Source: an uncultured beta proteobacterium
GTDB lineage: Bacteria; Pseudomonadota; Gammaproteobacteria; Burkholderiales; Burkholderiaceae_C
DNA length: 40,581 nt
Direction: 5' to 3'
Assembly: GCA_903870065.1 (NCBI GenBank)
Contig: CAIQBN010000551.1
Location: 1-40,581 of the forward strand
Made by a program: the position numbers and the translations under genes. Shown piece after piece: positions 32,491 through 40,581 of this stretch (position 1 is the stretch's first letter; each line of letters starts with the position of its first letter). The notes under the pieces are model-generated. The model saw only the letters and a list, made by a program, of their open reading frames with translations, made no database searches and was not told the DNA's origin.

Positions 32491-32739
32491 TTACTTCTTG
32501 GCTGGCTCGGAAGCGGCAGGTGCAGCAGCAACAGGTGCAGTTGCAGTTGCAGCGGACGCGGCGGCAGCGGGAGCAGATGCGTCGGCAGCAGGTGCTGGTG
32601 CCGGAGCTGCAACAGGTGCAGGAGCGGGAGCAGCGGCGGGTGCTGGAGCTGCAACGGGTGCAGGAGCTTCTTCTTTCTTACCGCAAGCAGCCAGGGCTGC
32701 AGCAGCGATAACGGCTGCCAGGACGAGTGATTTGTTCAT
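32491..32739 (-). CDS. Small Ala/Pro-rich lipoprotein
   Basis: 82 residues on the minus strand: signal peptide MNKSLVLAAVIAAAALAAC with lipid-bearing Cys19, then GKKEEAPAPVAAP and a low-complexity Ala/Pro/Asp/Ser tail ending SEPAKK. The low-complexity part is extended and probably unstructured, like a spacer anchored in the outer membrane. Lys-Lys-Glu after the Cys gives no inner-membrane retention Asp. Such peptides are frequent in Comamonadaceae and have no known job. A -10-like TATAAT lies 108 bp upstream. No strong ribosome site is seen before the ATG. Confidence 0.78.
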   Translation of the reverse strand: MNKSLVLAAVIAAAALAACGKKEEAPAPVAAPAPAAAPAPAPVAAPAPAPAADASAPAAAASAATATAPVAAAPAASEPAKK

Positions 32740-32846
32740 TTTTAAAAACTAGAGTGAGTTAACGAAACAATTTTTGGAAATTGTCAAAGCAGCAGGCCGC
32801 CTGGACTCGGACAAAAAGCATTCGATTTCTTTTTGCCTAACCCACG

Positions 32847-32852
32847 ATTATA
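32847..32852 (-). promoter_or_regulatory. Candidate -10 element for the small lipoprotein gene
   Basis: On the minus strand this is TATAAT in the context CTATATAATCG, a consensus -10. The -35 position is poor (CCAGTG at 17 bp). The leader to the ATG would be about 100 bases. The rest of the 158-bp gap to the next gene shows only an A/T-rich tract and a short CAATTT/AAATTG hairpin near 32775. Confidence 0.4.
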
Positions 32853-32897
32853 TAGCACTTTTTTTGCGACACTGGGGAAAACCCTCTAACACTCTCT

Positions 32898-33401
32898 TTA
32901 TAGACCTAAAGTACTTGCTGAAAACCCGGGTGAAGATTGCCGCCTGCACTCGTCCAATTCTTCTTTTAGCAACACGCGCCTCGGAGCCTCCAGTCCGGCA
33001 ACACCTGTGCTGCGCACGAGGTCGAGCCTGCGCATTGCCCAGTGAGGACTCCATAAAGCGCTGGGAACTTCGCTCGCGTCCAGGTTTTTGCAGACCCTGC
33101 ACTCGATAATGTGATCCCAGGTCTTCCGCCAAGTAACAAAACGGGGCTTGTAACGAATCACATTGTCAAAATTGTGCGCCAACATCACTAACTGGCGTCC
33201 ACTTCCCGCCCAAGCTTGCAGCGACTCAGTGACGGATCGCTCACCCAGCGGCCAATCCTCAAAACTCGCATCACTCCAAACCATCGACTTCCAACCCTCG
33301 ATCGCTGCGCGCGCCAAGGCATCGCGCACGACTTTTGAAAATTCGGTTGGACCCGAAAATATCCCCTCAAGCGGGACTTCATGACTTTCAAGATCTTGCA
33401 T
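32898..33401 (-). CDS. Hypothetical protein coupled to the ribosomal oxygenase gene
   Basis: 167 residues from ATG 33401, overlapping the end of the cupin gene by 14 bp. Residues 28-105 hold a plausible conserved region (RDALARAAIEGWKSMVWSDA, LGERSVTESLQAW, LVMLAHNFDNVI) followed by ECRVCKN, a CxxC. The last 60 residues are rich in Arg and Leu (RRLDLVRSTGVAGLEAPRRV). No signal peptide or membrane helix. I do not recognise a family. Translational coupling and the absence of overlap with any other good frame support it as a real gene. It may help the cupin protein, but nothing in the sequence shows how. Confidence 0.7.
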   Translation of the reverse strand: MQDLESHEVPLEGIFSGPTEFSKVVRDALARAAIEGWKSMVWSDASFEDWPLGERSVTESLQAWAGSGRQLVMLAHNFDNVIRYKPRFVTWRKTWDHIIECRVCKNLDASEVPSALWSPHWAMRRLDLVRSTGVAGLEAPRRVLLKEELDECRRQSSPGFSASTLGL

Positions 33402-34521
33402 GTATCCACCCTGCTTCGCACCACTCGCTGACCAGTTCCCGCGCAGGGCGACTTAGACGTTTCACATCCGATGCACCAAGTTGACGGGCGTTGGCCAGTT
33501 CACGCAGTAGCACCGCATCGCGCCCCGAGGCCAAAAAGCTGTCGCCATTCACAAACACATGGTGCATGTCATACATCATCCGGGTACGCCGGTCCAAGGT
33601 CAAGACCCCCTGCAATTCCTGCCGTGGATTCACTTCAAAACAGACATGTCCCTTTGGTTCGGTGAAGTACTCACCCAAAACCCGCCGTGTGGCGAGCGGA
33701 TGTCGCAATGCATCGGCCAGCGCCTGGCTGGCGAATTCAACCAATGCATCCGGAATTTCAGCGCACGCTTGAAGGGCCGGCTGTTTGGGGTCACGGTACA
33801 ACGTGTTGCCTACAGCGTCCAGTGCACCTTCCGCCAGACGTTGAAGCAATTCACCGGCCAGTTCTCCCTTGCTGGGAGAGCGAAATCCGATGGAATAGGT
33901 CATACACTCCCCGACCGCAATCCCGTCGTGTGCAAATCGGGGAGGCAGGTAGAGCATGTCTCCCGGGTCTAGCACAAACTCCATCTCGGGCTCAAAGTGA
34001 GCCAATATCTTGAGGGGCATGTCCGGTTGCAGATTCAAGTCTTTTTGTCGACCGATTCGCCATCGCCTCTGCCCTTGGGCCTGCAACAAAAAAACGTCAT
34101 AGCTGTCAAAGTGCGGCCCAACGCCGCCACCGTCTGTTGCATAGCTGATCATCACGTCATCAAGTCGCGCATCCGGCACGAAACGAAATTGACTCATCAA
34201 GGCATGCACGCCGTCGTTCAGCAAGTCCACGCCTTGCACCAGCAGTGTCCAACCAGGTTGTTTGAGCGGTGGCAAGGCCTTGCGGGCGAATGGCCCATGC
34301 CGAAACCGCCAGGTCGCTTCCCCCTTTGAGCTCGGCTGAATGACTAACCGAGACTGCACGTCCTCCAGCACCGCAAGTTCAAACAAGGCTGTGCGGCCCA
34401 ACAGTGGCGTGAAGCCCGGTATCGCCTGACGAACGACCAATGGCTTCTTGTGCCAATGGCGTCGCATGAAGGTCTCGGCAGTCAAACCACCCAGGATTTG
34501 CAAGGGTTCATCGATGTTCAT
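33388..34521 (-). CDS. JmjC-type cupin, ribosomal oxygenase-like (RoxA/YcfD family)
   Basis: 377 residues. The cupin 2-oxoglutarate/Fe(II) site is His137-x-Asp139 in GPHFDSYDVFLLQ and His198 in RFAHDG; Gly/Arg-rich GQRRWRIGRQ follows the first strand pair. E. coli YcfD (RoxA), which hydroxylates an arginine of ribosomal protein uL16, has the same order and a similar C-terminal wing (ELANARQLGASDVKRLSRPARELV). It would act in the cytoplasm on ribosomes (inference from family). The ribosome site AGGAGA is 8 bp from the ATG and abuts the start codon of the divergent isomerase gene, only 14 bp away. Confidence 0.88.
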   Translation of the reverse strand: MNIDEPLQILGGLTAETFMRRHWHKKPLVVRQAIPGFTPLLGRTALFELAVLEDVQSRLVIQPSSKGEATWRFRHGPFARKALPPLKQPGWTLLVQGVDLLNDGVHALMSQFRFVPDARLDDVMISYATDGGGVGPHFDSYDVFLLQAQGQRRWRIGRQKDLNLQPDMPLKILAHFEPEMEFVLDPGDMLYLPPRFAHDGIAVGECMTYSIGFRSPSKGELAGELLQRLAEGALDAVGNTLYRDPKQPALQACAEIPDALVEFASQALADALRHPLATRRVLGEYFTEPKGHVCFEVNPRQELQGVLTLDRRTRMMYDMHHVFVNGDSFLASGRDAVLLRELANARQLGASDVKRLSRPARELVSEWCEAGWIHARS

Positions 34522-34535
34522 GGGACAATTCTCCT

Positions 34536-35072
34536 ATGGAAATTACTGAACAATGCGTCGTAGCCCTGACATGGACGCTGAAAGATACTTTGGGCGAAGA
34601 ATTGGACGTTTTGGATGAGCCGGTAGAGTTTTTGGTTGGCGGCAATGATTTGCTACCCATTATTGAAAACGCACTCCAGGGCCATTGTGCAGGTGCCTCG
34701 GTGCAATTGCAGATCGAACCTGAGCAAGCCTTTGGCGATTTCAATGACCAGTTATTGTTTCTTGAGCCGCGCCACCTGTTTCCACTGGAACTGGCGGAGG
34801 GCCTGACTCTGGAGGGAAGCGCCTTGCCCGATGGCTGCAACCCGCTTGCGGCCAAAGATGCGCTTTACACAATCACGGACATTTACCCCGACCATGTTGT
34901 CATTGATGGCAATCACCCTTTGGCCGGCATCGCGATTCGAATTGCCCTGCGGATCGAATCGGTGCGCGACGCTACGCAAGAGGAAATTGACCGGGGCAGT
35001 TGCGGTACCGGATTCTTCAAGGTGCAGATGGCAAATGACGATGATCAGCCTCCAGGCAGTCTTTTACACTAA
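34536..35072 (+). CDS. FKBP-type peptidyl-prolyl isomerase, SlyD-like
   Basis: 178 residues. VVALTWTLKDTLGEELD opens the FKBP barrel and FLVGGNDLLPIIENALQGHCAG is the catalytic FKBP segment; PEQAFGDFNDQLLF leads into the IF (insert-in-flap) chaperone domain, as in SlyD. The C-terminal His-rich nickel-binding tail of E. coli SlyD is missing; the tail here is RGSCGTGFFKVQMANDDDQPPG. It is a cytoplasmic folding helper that speeds proline isomerisation. Start ATG 34536 fits the family; it diverges from the cupin gene across 14 bp, so its promoter must lie inside that gene. Confidence 0.92.
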   Translation: MEITEQCVVALTWTLKDTLGEELDVLDEPVEFLVGGNDLLPIIENALQGHCAGASVQLQIEPEQAFGDFNDQLLFLEPRHLFPLELAEGLTLEGSALPDGCNPLAAKDALYTITDIYPDHVVIDGNHPLAGIAIRIALRIESVRDATQEEIDRGSCGTGFFKVQMANDDDQPPGSLLH

Positions 35073-35090
35073 AAGCAGGTAAGGAAACCG

Positions 35091-35143
35091 GGTCTTAGCC
35101 CTCGTACTTATTACGTATTGCGCTACATTTAGTATAGCAATAA
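35091..35143 (-). repeat. Intergenic repeat, copy 4 of 4
   Basis: On the minus strand it reads ATTGCTATACTAAATGTAGC, then GCGCAATACGTAATAAGTAC and GAGGGCTAAGACC. The ends match copies at 14553, 23022 and 26318. It lies between the convergent slyD-like and dut genes and fills most of the 82-bp gap. Confidence 0.7.
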
Positions 35144-35154
35144 TGACATGACTA

Positions 35155-35622
35155 CTACGCTGTACCCGTCGAGCCGTAACCGGCCTCACCGCGCTGACTA
35201 GCCTGAAAATCACTGACAACGTTGAACTGGGCTTGCACAACGGGCACGATCACCAATTGGGCGATGCGATCCATCGGTTCAACCGTGAATGCTGTGTCAC
35301 TGCGATTCCAGGCGCTGACCATGAGTTGGCCCTGATAGTCACTGTCAATCAGCCCCACCAGATTACCCAGCACGATCCCATGCTTGTGTCCCAAGCCGGA
35401 GCGCGGCAGGATCAGTGCGGCATAGCCTGGGTCGTGCAGGTAGATGGCCATGCCAGTGGGAACCAACTGCCAGCCGTTGGGCGCCAGGGACAGCGGCTCG
35501 GCCAAGCAGGCACGCAGATCCAGACCGGCGCTGCCCGCAGTGGCGTACGCGGGCATCTGTTCGATCAGGCGCTTGTCGAGAATTTTGATATCAATTTTCA
35601 TGGCAGGACAGATTTTGCTCAT
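35155..35622 (-). CDS. dut: Deoxyuridine 5'-triphosphate nucleotidohydrolase
   Basis: 155 residues from ATG 35622, which overlaps the coaBC stop as ATGA; ATG 35601 would give a 148-residue version starting [11 protein letters not shown], closer to the usual start. All five trimeric dUTPase motifs are visible: [12 protein letters not shown] (I), [16 protein letters not shown] (II), [17 protein letters not shown] (III, with Asp as catalytic water partner), [10 protein letters not shown] (IV) and [10 protein letters not shown] (V). It hydrolyses dUTP to dUMP, keeping uracil out of DNA and feeding thymidylate synthesis. The dfp/coaBC-dut order is common in proteobacteria. Cytoplasmic trimer. Confidence 0.96.
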   Translation of the reverse strand: MSKICPAMKIDIKILDKRLIEQMPAYATAGSAGLDLRACLAEPLSLAPNGWQLVPTGMAIYLHDPGYAALILPRSGLGHKHGIVLGNLVGLIDSDYQGQLMVSAWNRSDTAFTVEPMDRIAQLVIVPVVQAQFNVVSDFQASQRGEAGYGSTGTA

Positions 35623-36830
35623 TTCAGGCGGGCCGCGATCTCCGAAACCAACTGACGGGCCAAGACAAGCTTGCTATTGTGCGGGAGTTCCCGGCTGCCG
35701 TTGGCATCCACCAGCAACAGTGCGTTGTCATCCTTGCCAAAGGTCGCAGGCCCGATATTTCCCACCAACAAGGGGACACCCTTGCGCAGGCGTTTGGCTG
35801 TCGCATGGGCCAGCAAATCGTGGCTCTCGGCGGCAAATCCCACGCAATACAGGGCACCGCCTTGCGCACGGGGCGAGCGCGCCACGGTGGCCAGGATGTC
35901 GACGTTCTCCACAAAGGTCATCGTTGGGGGCTGTCCAGAACCGTCTTTCTTGATCTTCTGGTCCGCAACCTGCAACGGCCTCCAGTCGGCGACCGCTGCA
36001 GTTGCTATAAATATGGTAGCTTCCTGTGCAGTATCCACGCAGGCCAGATGCATATCGGATGCCGATTGAACGTCGATTCTGCGAACGCCCCGTGGCGTTG
36101 GCAGCGACACAGGGCCAGCCACCAGGGTAACCTGCGCGCCCGCCTCCTGCGCCGCCCGGGCAATCGCAAAACCCATCTTTCCACTGGAGCGATTGGTAAT
36201 GCCACGCACCGGGTCAATGGCCTCAAAGGTTGGACCGGCGGTGACCACAACATGTTGCCCGACCAGCACCTTGGGCTGAAAGAAGGCGATGATGTCCTGC
36301 AACAGTTCTTGTGGCTCGAGCATGCGTCCGTCACCGGTCTCACCACAAGCCTGGTCTCCCGTTCCCACGCCCAGCACCGTGCAACCATCCATCTGCAGCT
36401 GCACACGGTTGCGTTGCGTTGCCGGGTGGTCCCACATTTCACGGTTCATCGCAGGCGCGATTAACAAGGGCACGCTGTCAATGGGTCGCGCCAGGCACAT
36501 CAGGCTGAGCAGGTCATCGGCCGCTCCGTGTAGCAGTTTGGACATGAAGTCGGCGCTACAAGGAGCAATCAGGATCACGTCGGCCTCGCGGCTCAGGTTG
36601 ATGTGCGCCATGTTATTGGGCTCACGCGCATCCCACTGGGAGCCATAGACCGGCCGGTTGGAGAGGGCCTGCATGGTCACCGGCGTGATGAAATGCGTTG
36701 CCGCTTCGGTCATGACCACCTGAACAGTGGCACCTTCCTTGACCAGGGCACGACATAGCTCGGCCGCCTTGTAACAGGCGATGCCCCCGGTGAGCCCCAG
36801 AACAATGTGTTTTCCAGCTAAATCATTCAT
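35619..36830 (-). CDS. coaBC: Bifunctional phosphopantothenoylcysteine decarboxylase / phosphopantothenate-cysteine ligase
   Basis: 403 residues from ATG 36830 (E. coli Dfp 406). The N-terminal CoaC flavodoxin-like part has [19 protein letters not shown], the decarboxylase marks [12 protein letters not shown] and [11 protein letters not shown] (PxMNxxMW). The C-terminal CoaB ligase part has [20 protein letters not shown] and [23 protein letters not shown] and KIKKDG. Together they add cysteine to phosphopantothenate (CTP-driven) and decarboxylate it with FMN, making 4'-phosphopantetheine for coenzyme A. It overlaps dut. The divergent pyrG start is 165 bp away, with a GC-rich repeat between. 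Confidence 0.96.
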   Translation of the reverse strand: MNDLAGKHIVLGLTGGIACYKAAELCRALVKEGATVQVVMTEAATHFITPVTMQALSNRPVYGSQWDAREPNNMAHINLSREADVILIAPCSADFMSKLLHGAADDLLSLMCLARPIDSVPLLIAPAMNREMWDHPATQRNRVQLQMDGCTVLGVGTGDQACGETGDGRMLEPQELLQDIIAFFQPKVLVGQHVVVTAGPTFEAIDPVRGITNRSSGKMGFAIARAAQEAGAQVTLVAGPVSLPTPRGVRRIDVQSASDMHLACVDTAQEATIFIATAAVADWRPLQVADQKIKKDGSGQPPTMTFVENVDILATVARSPRAQGGALYCVGFAAESHDLLAHATAKRLRKGVPLLVGNIGPATFGKDDNALLLVDANGSRELPHNSKLVLARQLVSEIAARLK

Positions 36831-36864
36831 CGTCCGCAATGTAGCAGAGCGTGCGGAAAACGGG

Positions 36865-36945
36865 GCGAGCGCCGCCGGGTTGCCCCAAGGCGCGAGGGCC
36901 ACCGTGGAGGGCAGCGACCCGCGAAGCGACGGAGCGTAGGGGCAA
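36865..36945. repeat. GC-rich intergenic repeat with TTGCCCC/GGGGCAA ends
   Basis: The segment contains GCCGCCGGGTTGCCCCAAGG and later GGCAGCGACCC, GAAGCGACGGAGCGTAGGGG. Its ends TTGCCCC (36880) and GGGGCAA (36939) are inverted. It resembles, from memory, a dispersed GC-rich repeat of Comamonadaceae with GGGGGGCAGCGACCCGC-type cores. It lies between coaBC and pyrG, just before a -10 element. Confidence 0.55.
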
Positions 36946-36948
36946 ACG

Positions 36949-38663
<1,715 letters not shown>

Positions 38664-38664
38664 C

Positions 38665-39519
38665 ATGAAACTATGTGGTTTCGACGTTGGACTGGAAAAG
38701 CCTCTCTTTTTGATTGCCGGGCCTTGCGTAGTCGAGTCTGAACAACTGCAAATGGACACTGCAGGCACGCTGAAAGAAATCACTTCAGTGCTTGGCATTC
38801 CCTTCATCTTCAAAAGCAGTTTTGACAAGGCAAACCGCACTGGAAATGCTGCGTTTCGTGGTCTTGGTATGGACAAGGGTCTCGAAATTCTAGCCAGGAT
38901 CAAGCGCGAATTGCACATTCCAGTGCTGACCGATATCCACTCGGAAGACCAAATAGCGCAGGTGAGCGCCGTTGTCGACGTGCTGCAAACTCCGGCATTG
39001 CTGAGCCGCCAGACCGACTTCATTCGCGCTGTGGCGCGTTCCGGACTGTCCGTGAACATAAAAAAGGGCCAGTTCATGGCGCCTGGCGACATGAAGAATG
39101 TCATTGACAAGGCCCGGGCGGCTGCACGTGAGGCTGGATTGACAGAAGACAACTTCATGGCCTGCGAACGTGGCGTCAGTTTTGGCTACAACAACCTAGT
39201 GAGCGATATGCGTTCGCTGGCCATCATGCGAGACACCGGTGCGCCTGTTGTTTTTGACGCGACCCACTCCGTACAATTGCCTGGCGGTCAGGGCACCAGC
39301 AGCGGCGGTGTGCGTGAAATGGTGCCGGTGTTGGCGCGCGCGGCAGTGGCTGTGGGGGTGGCAGGGATCTTCATGGAAACCCACCCTGACCCGGCCAACG
39401 CTTTGTGTGATGGCCCAAACGCCGTGCCGCTGCACCACATGAAAGCGTTATTGGAAACTCTGATGGAACTTGACTACGTAACCAAGAAAAGACCCTTCCT
39501 GGAAAATCACTTCAACTGA
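38665..39519 (+). CDS. kdsA: 3-deoxy-8-phosphooctulonate synthase (KDO-8-phosphate synthase)
   Basis: 284 residues, the standard length, from ATG 38665. [26 protein letters not shown] and [13 protein letters not shown] carry the phosphoenolpyruvate and arabinose-5-phosphate contacts; [16 protein letters not shown] and [13 protein letters not shown] are typical. The metal-dependent and metal-independent classes differ at an early Cys/Asn; here KSSFDKANR has Asn, as in the metal-free E. coli class. It makes KDO-8-phosphate for lipopolysaccharide core. It follows pyrG directly and precedes eno, probably in one transcript. Confidence 0.97.
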   Translation: MKLCGFDVGLEKPLFLIAGPCVVESEQLQMDTAGTLKEITSVLGIPFIFKSSFDKANRTGNAAFRGLGMDKGLEILARIKRELHIPVLTDIHSEDQIAQVSAVVDVLQTPALLSRQTDFIRAVARSGLSVNIKKGQFMAPGDMKNVIDKARAAAREAGLTEDNFMACERGVSFGYNNLVSDMRSLAIMRDTGAPVVFDATHSVQLPGGQGTSSGGVREMVPVLARAAVAVGVAGIFMETHPDPANALCDGPNAVPLHHMKALLETLMELDYVTKKRPFLENHFN

Positions 39520-39523
39520 ATGA

Positions 39524-40581
<1,058 letters not shown>

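Noticed and set aside
32520-32680. GCA/GCC-rich stretch looking like a tandem repeat array
   Set aside because: It encodes the Ala/Pro tail of the small lipoprotein; codons vary and there is no regular unit.
36004-36048. Sequence in coaBC resembling the intergenic repeat (TTGCTATAAATATGGTAGC)
   Set aside because: The CoaB protein here aligns with E. coli Dfp without an insertion ([11 protein letters not shown]), so similarity over about 19 bases is most likely chance.

Overview
The window looks like chromosomal DNA of a betaproteobacterium of the order Burkholderiales, most likely a Comamonadaceae member near Rhodoferax or Polaromonas. The evidence is the character of the core proteins (ParC, ParE, DapA, BamC, CoaBC, PyrG, KdsA, Eno), the gene pairs pyrG-kdsA-eno and coaBC-dut, and about 50-bp intergenic repeats that I recognise from memory in that family. 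No rRNA, tRNA, CRISPR array, transposase or phage gene was seen. Reading is by eye, so family names rest on visible motifs and recall, not on searches.

Layout. 1-2833 (minus): an acyl-CoA ligase and, downstream, a partial protein of the 4-hydroxybutyryl-CoA dehydratase / 4-hydroxyphenylacetate 3-hydroxylase superfamily that seems to lack two of the four iron-sulfur ligands. 3094-5984 (plus): four overlapping genes for a secreted Cys-containing protein with a Tat-like signal, a PqqD/RRE-like protein, an HPr-kinase-related kinase and a nucleotidyltransferase-fold protein. This is the best candidate for a poorly described system: a possible peptide or protein modification cassette. 6110-9459 (plus): a CHASE/PAS hybrid-free sensor kinase and its single-domain response regulator. 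9685-16837: mixed accessory genes, including a SnoaL-like protein, a zinc-ribbon membrane protein, an orphan molybdopterin oxidoreductase, and a large secreted protein with a phospholipase C-like His/Asp pattern.

17131-22986 (plus): a complete tripartite RND efflux operon. 23098-28340 (minus): parE, a lytic transglycosylase and parC in one operon. 28455-32392 (plus): an MFS transporter, an unlisted 42-residue membrane peptide, a methyltransferase, dapA (lysine/peptidoglycan precursor) and bamC (outer-membrane protein assembly), closed by a very strong bidirectional terminator. 32491-34521 (minus): a small Ala/Pro-rich lipoprotein, an unknown protein and a ribosomal-oxygenase cupin, divergent by only 14 bp from a SlyD-like isomerase. 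35155-36830 (minus): coaBC and dut. 36996-40581 (plus): pyrG, kdsA and the first three quarters of eno.

Four copies of one degenerate intergenic repeat lie at gene 3' ends (14553, 23022, 26318, 35091), three of them between convergent genes. A different GC-rich repeat sits in the coaBC/pyrG promoter region.
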